From NCBI GenBank assembly GCA_002633005.1, contig NMRA01000965.1:48114-84263 (forward strand): a stretch of DNA of 36,150 nucleotides, written 5' to 3'. Under the pieces are notes generated by a model that was not told where the DNA came from, ran no database searches, and worked only from the letters and a program-made list of their open reading frames with translations. The number at the start of each line of letters is the position of its first letter. Position 1 is the first letter of the stretch. Below are positions 8,736 to 17,820 of this stretch, piece after piece. Origin of the DNA: Phoronis australis. Its lineage: Eukaryota > Phoronida > Phoronidae. The position numbers were made by a program, and so were the translations under genes.

Positions 8736-9330
8736 TTAAATAGCATTACTTAGGCCCGAAATAGGTAATAATTGTCAATTATTTTTGCATAGAAGTCATT
8801 TGATCAACTTAATTGTGAACGGATTTCAAGGAATATTTCATTTATCTGTTGCGTAATTCCCAATTTACTGGCTTCAGGTGTTCTTTTCTCCTAGAATATG
8901 TGTTATCAGATCACCATCATTGGATTTAAACCTTTCAAATCTACTAGAAATGATAAAAACAATTTATTTCGAGTAAATAGTGTTATCCATTAACCACTGT
9001 ATAATTCATAACGAAGAAAAATATACACTGACTCATAAAAGTTGTTGTGGCTGTATTAATAATTAAAATAATTCAGAGAATTTTTGGTATGATACATTTA
9101 GGTTACGGAAAAGGAACAAAAACAAATGTATGGGGTCATTGAAAAATGGCTTATGTGGATGCTACTTGGCACCCTGGTTGTGCCCAGCGTGTCTGTTTTT
9201 ACACAGAGTATGTGAATGTGTACACCTGTCACATTTTATTGTCCCATACATACATGTATGAGGCATTATACATGTACATTACATGTTCATGCGTAAGAGT
9301 GAACGTGTGGCAAACATATCAAAGTCCTTA
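8736..9330 (+). repeat. Duplicated segment, copy A (partner at 30265-30824)
   Basis: From TTAAATAGCATTACTT onward the sequence aligns with 30265-30824 along its length, with small indels (shared blocks include TAATAATTGTCAATTATTTT, GTAATTCCCA.TTTACTGGC, TAAACCTTTCAAAT and ATGGCTTATGTG). Homology also reaches a few bases left of the TTAA element that interrupts this copy. Divergence of roughly 20-25 percent by eye suggests an old duplication or two copies of an unnamed dispersed repeat. It carries the LIM-like fragment at 9146. Confidence 0.7.
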
Positions 9331-9370
9331 TCTCAAAGGGCATTCTTGTTCAATGCTTAAAAATATATAA
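9146..9370 (+). pseudogene. LIM-like half-finger fragment, degraded copy
   Basis: The frame starts MAYVDATWHPGCAQRVCFYT. Its sister at 30672 reads MAYVNGNWHPECIQCFCCHA, which fits the centre of a LIM zinc-binding domain (W-H-x2-C-x2-C-x2-C). In this copy one of the Cys positions is replaced (QRVC for QCFCC), so zinc binding would be lost. No first half (C-x2-C-x17) is found in frame upstream. Most likely a decayed exon or a peptide carried inside a repeat; the 74-codon length is not evidence of coding. Confidence 0.35.
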
Positions 9371-9424
9371 CAAATTCAGTAATATATAAGGTAGCATAAT
9401 ATTCACATCCTTTCTGTTATCAAG

Positions 9425-10293
9425 CTAAAAGCCTTTTTAGCACAATTTTGTACCTCGGCCGAGATCGAAAAACCGTCGAATATTCCCGCCTATTTCCGTG
9501 GCCTGAGTTCCTGTGTGCCAGTTCAGGAACGATTCCTGAATGCCAGCCATGTTGTCCTTGAAAACGTATTGACATCACCGTGAGGCCTGCTTTCTTTCCT
9601 CCTTTTCTTTTGTAACTTAAGTACTGGATCTCCGTAAACTGTTTCTTTTGCAACTTTGGACGCCTCTTCAGTTTCTGTTGCTATTTCTATGGCTTTATTA
9701 AAAGATAATTTGTCATCTTATTTTGAAAAGGGCTTTCAGGACCGCCTCATTATTAATTGAACAAGTAAATCTAGTTCTCATAGCTTCATCCTGAGAACCC
9801 TTTATTGTTGGAAAATCGCATTTTGCAGCGTCTTGTCGAATACGAGCTGCCAGCTCCTGTATTGTCTCACCTGGCTGTCTTCTTGTGTTAGACCAAAATT
9901 TGAATCGCTCCTGGACTACAAAATACTTCAAATCGAATTGATTCTCCATAAATGTTGTAATTTCATTGATTGTCAATTGATTGATATCCTTGGAAGGTGT
10001 CTGCTGCTCTGCCAAAATTGCAAGCTACTTGTAAACTGTAGACGTCTGATTCATCAAGAAAGTTTGTGAAAGTTTTTCCATAGGTATGGAGTGTGCCCTG
10101 CAAATGTTTGGAATCTGGACCAATAATCCTTCCAGAGTTCCGATGAACTGTCGAACGCACCAAATGTTGGTGTAGATGTCGTTGGTTGGTGCATCAGCCT
10201 TCTAGTGATCATCTCAGCAAAACGCTGATGATTCTCTTGCTGTTGGTTGATTTCTTGTTGTAACAACGAAATAATGCCAGACAACTCACCCAT
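9425..10293 (-). pseudogene. Ty3/gypsy-type retrotransposon gag relic
   Basis: On the minus strand, consecutive frames give a gag-like protein. From 10293 the start is MGELSGIISLLQQEINQQQE, then F-G-x-F-D-S-S-S-E-L-W-x-x-Y-W-x-R-F (capsid N-terminal pattern); after frameshifts near 10015-10060 comes QPGETIQELAARIRQDAAKC and F.TIKGSQDEAMRTRFTCSI.NEAVLKALF, the conserved E..A.R.R...C....LRDRFV.G retrotransposon gag pattern. Near 9500 degenerate zinc-knuckle remnants can be read only across two frames. No protease, reverse transcriptase or LTR follows at lower coordinates, so this is a truncated gag with several frame breaks. Confidence 0.75.
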
Positions 10294-10406
10294 CTTTTTT
10301 ATATCCTGCCAACTACGTCAAACAAAATATGTTATGTTTTTGTAATAGAAAGGAGCAGAAACGTATAAAAGAAATGTAAATATATTGACAGGAATTAAGA
10401 ATGACG

Positions 10407-10985
10407 TCATAAAAGGATGACTTCATAGAAAACTGTAACATCACAACAATTTCGTCGCCTGCAACTTTTTAATAAAGACTTAATCTCAGTTATTCTTGCA
10501 GTGAAGTTCTTATGCGTCATACTATCCAACTGAGAGCCAAAATCCACCCCCAAAAATAAAAAAGAGTGACTTTCTTTTGTAGGAATCACGTCATCACTAC
10601 CAGTTTTACTCCCAAACCATATGGCTTTTGTTTTATCCACATTCACTTGGAGACCGGAGACACTAGTAAACAAATGTAGTACATTCAATGTGCTAGTCAA
10701 TGAAAAATTCGACCCATCTAACGTAATTGATGTGTCGTGCGCATATTGCGGAATCAAATATTCCGTATTTCCTGCAAATACACCAGCAATATTTTTATTA
10801 TTCTTGATTAAATACACCAAAATCTCCGCGCACAATATGAACACGTAGGGAGACAAAGGGTCACCTTGTCTGCAGCCAACGAAATACTGAACCGGGAAGA
10901 TGGATGACCATTTACGACAACACAAGATTTATACTACTGTAAAACACTTTCACCCACCTCCTGATCGACCAACCAAAGATAAACA
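10407..10985 (-). pseudogene. Non-LTR retrotransposon reverse transcriptase relic
   Basis: The minus-strand frame (172 codons from 10925, extended upstream by one frame break to about 10985, reading GWSIRRWVKVFYSSI) carries reverse transcriptase blocks in order: GCRQGDPLSPYVFILCAEIL (block 3-4), QYAHDTSITLDGS (catalytic block 5, normally YADDT) and SGLQVNVDKTKAIWFGS (block 6), then FLGVDFG (block 7). One catalytic Asp of the YADD box is His, so the enzyme would be dead. The layout is that of LINE-type elements (Jockey/CR1/L1-like). Endonuclease and 3' parts are missing. It lies next to the gag relic but is a different element class. Confidence 0.85.
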
Positions 10986-11223
10986 ATTATCTTAGTCTTC
11001 GACACGTTACCAATAAATTACATTCTCTGAAAATACTCGTATAAAATATTGATTTTTTACATATGAAGCAACGATAATTGTTTCTCTAACAGAGGAGCGC
11101 AAAGTTGATTAATAGCATCATTATAACTGTTAAACCTTCTTCCAGCGAATATCGATCTTACTTTGAATACCGTTAGATATGCGTCTATCGTTTACTGGAA
11201 ATTGTGGGGTCTGACCGGCCGTC

Positions 11224-11514
11224 ATGATGAAACGCGAGTTAGTAGTTCTTTGGCTTCTACAAATGCATTTTCAATTTAAAGTTATTGAGAACCAAGAGAT
11301 GACAAGCAGTAAATTTCTCAAGAAGAAAACATCAGCATCAAGGTGTCCTGGAAACGTAACTGTCCAAGTCTCTTCTATCATCGAATGTTCTCATGTATGC
11401 TCCGCGGACTCTGCCTGTGTGACGTTCCTGTATGACAGTAAAAACATTTGCTCAACTTGCAATACCGCGGAAAACGCATTACGAAAGGACGGCCCAAATT
11501 TTTTATGGTGGCGG
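11224..11514 (+). CDS. First coding exon of a secreted PAN/apple-like protein
   Basis: ATG at 11224 opens 97 codons. Residues 4-18 (ELVVLWLLQMHFQFK) are hydrophobic enough for a signal peptide. Residues 40-97 carry CPGNVTVQVSSIIECSHVC, then SACVTFLYDSKN.C.TC, the Cys spacing and the C-x-x-F-x-Y core of PAN/apple modules. The exon closes at TGGTGGCGG followed by GTGAGT, a near-perfect donor in phase 0. PAN/apple modules mediate protein or carbohydrate binding outside the cell. The matching downstream part may be the FReD exon at 33291 on the same strand, but phases differ (0 here, 1 there), so another exon must lie between. The start is chosen because it is the only ATG giving a signal peptide; the function beyond a secreted adhesive protein is open. 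Confidence 0.6.
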
Positions 11515-11520
11515 GTGAGT
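11513..11520 (+). promoter_or_regulatory. Splice donor of the PAN-like exon
   Basis: GG followed by GTGAGT at 11515 matches the metazoan donor consensus and sits exactly at the end of the protein-like stretch; the frame beyond it loses protein character and stops at 11535. Confidence 0.6.
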
Positions 11521-12367
11521 ACGTCCAGGCCGTGAGGACACCATTGTCGATTTGTCATTTTTATACTTCTGTTGTTTGCGAAATGCGCGTATCTTGCACG
11601 TACTCTGTAGTGTCATCTAGTATATTAAAAAGAAATAGATAATTTATAGAGTAACTGCAATTGCTTCGTTCAAGTGCATTCAGTTTTAATACTACATTTT
11701 GTTTTCTTGTTCTAAATCTCCATCGTTTGCTACTGTACCTTTTCCGCATGGAGCGATGTACAATGTATATTGTACAATGTAACAATTTCATAAGATGTAA
11801 CAACTGTTATATTTCATGTCATTGTTACTTTTTACATGCCTGAGCCTCTCCTAAAATGTAACAAGTTGTTACATTTTTCGTAACTGTTACATTTTACGTC
11901 GAATGCGCAGGCGAGAAAATTAACATTGTTACATTTTACGAAACCAACGTCATATCACAAAGTAAATGACCAAATTACGAATAAGTGGTATCTGACACGA
12001 TCGGGGGTACTCGGGTATTTTTGGGAGAAGGGCGGCCGGAAAGTTAGGATACCTACCCATTTAGAGAGTGTGCTCAGAAAAAAACAGTGACCTAATTACA
12101 TGTAGAGAGTGATTTTGTGTAAAAATTCACATTTTCGCACAGTTCTGTTCCAGAAATTCAGAAGAAAAGACACCTTTTAGATAGTATTTTGTCGAAAATT
12201 ACTCCATTTTGGAGAGTATTTTTGTTTTTTGGCGGCGTTTTGCGTATACCACTTCTACAGGATACCCGGCATGAATTTGGCTTACCATTAACATTTTTAA
12301 TACTATTACATTACAATTACTGCAGTTACTACTATTACTATCGTTATCGAAATCGCAATCCCAATTC
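11515..12367. other. Intronic or intergenic sequence with a TGTTACATTTTACG motif cluster
   Basis: No coding feature is convincing. At 11760-11950 the motif TGTAACA/TGTTACA recurs many times, with a perfect palindrome at 11853-11877: AAAATGTAACAA, a central G, then TTGTTACATTTT. Two further TGTTACATTTTACG copies follow at about 11886 and 11928. This could be the end of a small inverted-repeat element. The remainder (11990-12367) shows no feature. Confidence 0.5.
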
Positions 12368-12480
12368 ATGCGTACCCAACCCAAAAATTGGGGGCTCGAA
12401 TTTTTGAGAATGTGGACCTTTTACTAAAATTCACGACGTACGTTCAGAGCTATGAATTGTGCATTGGCCGAATCTTGGTT
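12368..12480 (+). mobile_element. MITE family A, copy 2 (5' part)
   Basis: It begins ATGCGTACCCAACCCAAAAA and continues GGGGGCTCGAATTTTTGAG, TGTGGACCTTTTACT and CTATGAATTGTGCATTGG, matching the copies at 4008, 13715 and 14639. The 3' portion beyond about 12480 is not recognisable, so the copy is truncated or eroded. Confidence 0.6.
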
Positions 12481-13456
12481 CATGCACAGAAAGTCATCAA
12501 CTTCATGATACAAACGGTTGCTATAACAAAGTTCATTTTCATTTCTCGTACCACAAGTATTTTTTTTTTAATATATGCCTCTGATCACGAATCACTCTTT
12601 CAATTAAGAACCACGCTACTTTGTATGAGCATTTTCTCGAATACGTAGTGCCTGAGAAAAAAAGTTGAAGCTTGTTCAAATTCTTTCACAAGTAATTTTT
12701 AGCATGTGCTAAACAAAGCAGACAACCTTTCAACTTAAATGTGGGTCAACATTACATTTATGTGCGGGTTGTAGAGTTGATGAACAGGGGGATTCACACA
12801 TCACCTCACCACGAGTAGGCCTAGTATCGACACGTACTGTATTTCATTAACACCATTCCTAAAGGTATTGCACCAAAAATAATGATAAGTGCATGGTTAT
12901 CACGCCCCGAAATCGGACACGGTCTTTATCAAGTGAAAATTCATATACGGATTTTGAGCACGATGAGTCTCTTCCGACTAATGAGGTATATACATAGAGA
13001 CGACACGGCTATATACTCGCAAGCATGACAGCGCGTGACACGCGCTCCGCTATATTGATGATGAACGCTATGTAAACAAAAGCACGGTGGCCTTATTGAA
13101 GCCGGGTAATTTTCAGAATAAAATTTGAAATTTTTAATACTAACGAGGTTTTAAATGATTGGTACCATAAAGCAATGTAAACATGTGACCCACGCATTGC
13201 TTAAAGGGTCATATATGCCATTACAAAGACAAAATTCCTAGTACTTTGGCTGGAATTCTCACGGAGTACTGCTAGGGCCTGGGCTCTTCGGCACGCCATT
13301 ACATCACTGCATTCCCAAAGTTTTTAGTGTGGGTCTAAAAATTCCTTGACCCGACGCCACTTGCTTTAAAGTTCGAACACAAAGATTTGAGGCACGCGTT
13401 CGTATGAAACACTTGAACATCAAGCAGAAAAAAAGTAATAGAAACAAATGGAAATC
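12481..13456. other. No gene recognised
   Basis: Short unrecognised frames only. The 85-codon minus-strand frame at 13304-13561 overlaps the MITE at 13457-13695, and its N-terminal peptide (SRTFCFSEAYLFAHF) recurs in the MITE at 4008, so it is repeat-derived rather than a gene. Confidence 0.4.
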
Positions 13457-13695
13457 ATGCGCGCACCCAGGGGATCTCGGGAGGGCTCGAACGAGCCCCC
13501 ATTTGTCGAAGTGGGCAAAAAGGTATGCCTCAGAGAAACAAAAAGTCCGAGAAAACGACATAAAAGTCCATTAAGAATGCGCAAACGCACAGTGACGGTG
13601 GTACGCCCTTTTTTAGTTCTCCCGCTTTTTTGTCAGCAAAAGGTCCACATCGTCAAAAGTTCGAGCCCCCCATATTAAAGGCTGGGTGCGCGCAT
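13457..13695 (-). mobile_element. MITE family A, complete copy with inverted ends and target duplication
   Basis: Perfect 14-bp inverted ends ATGCGCGCACCCAG (13457-13470) and CTGGGTGCGCGCAT (13682-13695) bound a 239-bp element. GGAAATC flanks both sides (13450-13456 and 13696-13702), and the shared flank can be read as 7 to 9 bp (ATGGAAATC) depending on how the terminal AT is assigned. Read on the minus strand its order of motifs matches copy 1 at 4008. It has no coding capacity. The 7-9-bp duplication leaves hAT-like, Mutator-like or another superfamily open. Confidence 0.85.
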
Positions 13696-13714
13696 GGAAA
13701 TCGATCAGCATACA

Positions 13715-13875
13715 ATGCGCGCACCCAGCCTAAAATATAGGGGCCTCGAATTTCTCGGTATGGGAACCTTTTACTGAATGAAATGAACGAGGATTAAAAA
13801 ACACGGGACCACTAGGTTCAGGCTTACGAATTGTGCATCTGCACCGATTTCCTGTGTCCCCCTGGGAGCGCCCAT
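13715..13875 (+). mobile_element. MITE family A, short copy head-to-head with the previous one
   Basis: It starts ATGCGCGCACCCAGCC and ends with the decayed inverted end CTGGGAGCGCCCAT at 13875, 161 bp in all. Flanks GCATACA (13708-13714) and GCATATA (13876-13882) form a 7-bp target duplication with one mismatch. It lies 19 bp from the inverted copy at 13457-13695, and the two outer tips face each other. Confidence 0.8.
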
Positions 13876-14570
13876 GCATATAAACAGCAGTATGCGTAAA
13901 TGTAAAGTCGTGTCATTTTAAACAACAATTGACCAATGGAACTGTTTATGTTTATGTACATGTGCATATTCGGAATTGAGGCCATAGACTATTATGAGTA
14001 AAAATTGGGAGCAAAATTTTTCAAAACGATAGTTACAGAAACTCATATGTTAACAATATTTCAATAAAAAAAGAATGAACAAATTACCCCCAAAACACCC
14101 TGTACTGGTTGGTAAGGCACGCACGTATACATCGGTTAGCCGCGTTTGCCTGTGAACACCACTACTTGGGCGGCCGAAGTCGGAAGGTCTGTGCAAAGGC
14201 GTTGTCTCAAGGAAAATTACTTCAGTGATACGCACATAACTTTTCTTTAACTATCTAGTATAACTTGTCCTAGTACCTAATTCAACTTAGCGTGGTGAAC
14301 CGGTAACTTGTACAGTTTGAAACGACATGGTCTCACACTTCAACAAACAGTTGTGTCAAAGACCCTGTTGTAAAACAACACGACGACTGCAATATATGTA
14401 TAAAAGCAAAACTAGAGTTTTAAAATGGCGCTTGCATTATTGATTTTTACCAATATTATTTTTTACACCAATCAGTTTAGGCCACCCCTTTTATCCGGCC
14501 ACGATGGGCGGAATCGCAGATTTTTTCTGTCAATAACAAGCATACTCAGTCCATCTGATTGGACATCAAT
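13876..14570. other. No confident gene
   Basis: A 53-codon frame at 14425-14586 starts MALALLIFTNIIFYTNQF, which resembles a signal peptide, but TATAAAAG lies only about 20 bp upstream and the frame runs into the transposon at 14571. I regard it as unlikely to be a gene. Nothing else is recognisable. Confidence 0.3.
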
Positions 14571-14882
14571 AGGGGCGGATCCATGATTTTTGAATTAGGC
14601 GTGGGGTCATGGCACAGGAATAACCAGAATTACGCCAAATGCGCACCCAGCCTAAAATGTATGGGTGCAGGGGTCTTGAATTTTTGAGTTTGTGGGCCTT
14701 ATGACTGAAAAAAGAACCGGTGAACGGGGTTTGTTCAAGGCTATGCATTGTGCATTCGCCCCCGAGCCCGCCTTGGGGTGCGCGCATATGCCAGTCACCA
14801 ATTCGAACCCCAAACTGCCAAATGGAATCTGAGAGAGTTTTAGGGGGGGCATGGCCCCCTTGCCCAAATAAATCCGCCACTG
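14571..14882 (-). mobile_element. hAT-like non-autonomous element, CAGTGGCGGATT family, with nested MITE A
   Basis: The right end read on the minus strand is CAGTGGCGGATTTATTTGGG followed by CAAGGGGGCCATGCCCCC and CCATTTGGCAGTTTGGGGTT, matching the truncated copy at 7491. The left end carries the inverted counterpart (AGGGGCGGATCCATG near 14571-14585). A copy of MITE A (14639-14787) sits inside. No coding capacity; the open frames across it derive from repeat sequence. Confidence 0.7.
14639..14787 (+). mobile_element. MITE family A, copy nested in the hAT-like element
   Basis: It starts ATGCGCACCCAGCCTAAAAT and ends GGGGTGCGCGCAT at 14787. Flanks ACGCCAA (left) and ATGCCAG (right) agree at 5 of 7 positions and may be an eroded target duplication. 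Internal motifs (GTCTTGAATTTTTGAG, CTATGCATTGTGCATTCGCC) match the other copies. Confidence 0.75.
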
Positions 14883-15061
14883 ATCCAGAACGAGCAGGAA
14901 AACATTTGATTTATTTCAAAATATCATCATCACGCAGTAAAATCACACCGTGGCAGTAAAAGGGAAATGTCTATCTAGTACGCAATTACTGTACCGTACT
15001 GGTACGTGCACCCCACTTCAGCAAAAGTCAGATTTCAACCAACTCTAATTTAATTCCTCAG

Positions 15062-15250
15062 TTCTGTTGGATCCGACATTTACTGGCACACAGTTATGTT
15101 ACAAGTACATTTACATTGACAACACCCCGTCACGGAATGACAAATGTCAATGGTCGTAATCTCTATCTGCCCAGCTGTCCTACATACCCAGGCATTAATA
15201 CTCAGAATACCTTAAACAAAACAGAATATGAAAATGACGGTTTTCCTCAA
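15062..15250 (+). CDS. Candidate internal exon (63 codons), unproven
   Basis: A polypyrimidine-like acceptor TTTAATTCCTCAG ends at 15061. The following 189 bases are open in one frame and close at CCTCAA followed by GTAAGA, a good donor, giving a phase 0-0 exon. The encoded stretch includes LTTPRHGMTNVNGRNLYLPS and NTLNKTEYENDGFPQ, with balanced composition. Strand and phase would let it follow the PAN-like exon (phase 0) at 11224-11514, but it would not fix the phase needed by the FReD exon. It may be chance. Confidence 0.2.
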
Positions 15251-17580
15251 GTAAGACAATTACAGATTTTAATAGCTTGCCAGGCTACATTACGTTTGTC
15301 CCCATCTCTTGAAATCTAGAAAAACAACCCATCTAACGTCCCAATATAACATTGGAGGGTGTAGCATTCTTGGGTATCCCGTTCTTCGATCCTGCCCTAT
15401 TCCCAAAAACCTGGCTATATTAATAATTCTTCGAATTGGTGTCCACTCTGTAAAAATGTACAACTACTAATCTTGTAGTCACTTTTTGTGTTTCTTCGTT
15501 GTTAGAAAATAAGAGATATCTTGTAGAGAATAAGGTCACTAAACCCTTAAAGACATATCGGACTAAGAAGGAAAGTCAAGCAAAGACCATGAAACATCGA
15601 CTTGAGTGGGTGTTCTAGGGACCTAATGAAGTTGAAAAATATTGTTTCTGCGACCGGATGCGCACCCACAAAATCATTTTATTTCAGTTTCAATTTTCAA
15701 ACCTCTAAAGATCAAAAACCATACCATTGATTCTGGGCCATACTTGAAATCAAACTTTATTTTTGTTGTATTCTGCTATAACTAAAGATAAGTGTAAAGA
15801 CATTTTAATTCTGTGCTCAAGTATGCAATGATTTTCTTGGATGATTTTCTAAAAATCCCAGTTTGCACTTGATGATCCTAACATTAAAGCTATGAGTTTT
15901 TGCTTGAAACCCGGTGTTGTACCAATATTGGTTCCTAGATACTACAAAGTACGCACGCATCTCGACTAACATGGTTCATCAGCAACATGGCGGACCACTC
16001 CGCTCAATTGGAACCACGTGATGTCAACTCTAGCTACATTTATCTCATTACGTCCGACCACGTGTCTGCACATACAACAGTCGTTTATGAAGTCGTACAC
16101 GAAAACAGACTTTGCAGACCGTGTTCTTGACCTCTAACTATTGTATATGACTTCCATAAGTAACTGTCGTGTAAGACTAATCGGGGTAAGGCGATGGATG
16201 CTCCACAATTTTTCCAGCTTAATTTCACAGTTTGATACTTGCAGGCAGAGCACTTCCGATTAAATTGATACGGCTTTCGTTCGATTCAGACCGGAGAAGT
16301 CGCATGCCGGTGTCTACTCAGTCCGACTGTCTTGCTAAGTTTTGATTCAAGCAACCATATGGTGCTTCCAACCTGACTGAATTGTGTTGCAGTACACAGG
16401 CCTAAATTGTCGTTTAGACGAGAATAAAACTTCAAATAAAGTTCGTCTCCTTTTTGGCGATAGACCAATCTCACAAAAGACTTTCATAACAGGCGATAGC
16501 ATTTGCAGACCTTGCTACACCAAGACTAGGCTAGGCGTGTTGCGTTTGCCTCTTGGCCGGGACATCTAGGGAATTCTAACGACAGCAAGGTACGCCTCAG
16601 CCAAGCAGCATACCAAGCCTATTCATATGGACATGTCCGAGTTAACTGAGAGTGTAAATCTTTGTTTGAAAGAGATATGTGCTTGTAATTATTTAGACCA
16701 TATTAGGTTATGCATAGAAACACAAAGGGCAAGGTAATGCCGTAACGCACAACCCAGTCTGCAGGTGATCTGGGTGATTGTGGGTGTACTTTGAAAATGT
16801 ATTTCTTAAGTGTAAGCTAAAATATATTTGAATGAAAGCTCTGAATGCCTCTATATGAGTCAAATACTACACTAACATTTGGGGTTTGGTCTCCTCAAAG
16901 CCAAACCGAACCTACGCCAGACTGCGACTATCCCGTCATACTGTAATTGATTCACAAACTAATGCTTGTTACGTAGCCGAGTTGCTGAAGAAAATCTATT
17001 CGATAATTTATCTTATAATGCCTCGATTTTAAAAATTCAAAGACAAGTAATATTTATTTTTCAATGTTAAGAACTTGGCATGTTGGCCTTTTGCCTTACC
17101 AATTGTTCGGTCTTCGACTTTGAAACACGCGTGTTGGTTTACGACCACAATTACATGTATCTCATCCAAAAGGTTCAGCCAAGCCCATGAATGACGAGTA
17201 GCTCCCTACAATCCGTGACGGCGTCATCAAGCCCTTGATGTGCCGAGGACTTCGCTTGATACTCTAGGGTAAACGGTGCACGCTACCTTGTCCACTTGCA
17301 TGTAAATCGTGTTAGCGTAAGATTTGCCAAATGCCACTGCAAACCAAAATCTTAATCAGAGCAGCGAAGTGGGGTAGAATGAGAGGAAACAAGATAATTT
17401 AAGGAGAGCTTTACCCTTAAACTTAAAGTTCCTTGTCCAATACTATGGCGTTTTTTTGCATCGATGTCGTTTTCATATCGCCTTAATTGTTTTGTAGGAA
17501 TTTCAAGACTGCTCCGACCCAGGTACAGTATGTGTGCTTAAAGTAGTGAGTGAATGCAGAACGCAAGGAACTGGTGAGCC
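15251..17580. other. No gene recognised
   Basis: A possible solo tip of MITE A lies at about 15658 (ATGCGCACCCAC). A 47-codon frame at 15987-16130 starts MADHSAQLEPRDVNSS with a good start context (ACATGGCGG) and two CACGTG E-boxes in or beside it (about 16014 and 16060), reminiscent of a promoter-proximal first exon, but no donor or downstream partner was found. Frames at 16286-16569 are unrecognised. Confidence 0.3.
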
Positions 17581-17820
17581 TTAGTTCCTTTGAACTTTCG
17601 AGGGTATATTGTTGGGGAAAAGTATAAAACATTTTCGTTACCAGAGTGCGAGCGACACACTGCTAAAGGTGTTGGTACGAGACAACCCGAATGTTGACCC
17701 TAAGTTCATTCTAACTTTCAAGGGGTCTAGTTTTGTGAAAATCTTAAAACATTCTCGTTACCAACATAGAAGCGCGGCCCTGCTGAGGGTGTTGATATGA
17801 GACAACCTGACTGTTGTCGA
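17581..17820 (+). repeat. 120-bp tandem duplication (2 units) with an open frame
   Basis: Units at 17581-17700 and 17701-17820 are diverged copies with exactly 120-bp period (TTAGTTCCTTTGAACTTTCG against TAAGTTCATTCTAACTTTCA, then AAAACATT(T/C)TCGTTACCA and GGTGTTG(G/A)TA(C/T)GAGACAACC). A frame at 17609-17800 runs across both and gives two matching 40-residue units (KSIKHFRYQSASDTLLKVLV and KILKHSRYQHRSAALLRVLI). The period is a multiple of three. It may be a remnant of a gene for a repeat protein or simply a tandem duplication; there is no ATG with clear context and no family match. Confidence 0.6.

Noticed and set aside
12955-13010. GATGAGTC and CTAATGAG motifs resembling a hammerhead ribozyme core
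   Set aside because: No matching GAAA box and stem arrangement could be found.
14399-14586. TATAAAAG followed by a 53-codon frame with a hydrophobic start
   Set aside because: The TATA box lies about 20 bases from the ATG, leaving no room for a normal leader, and the frame ends in a transposon.
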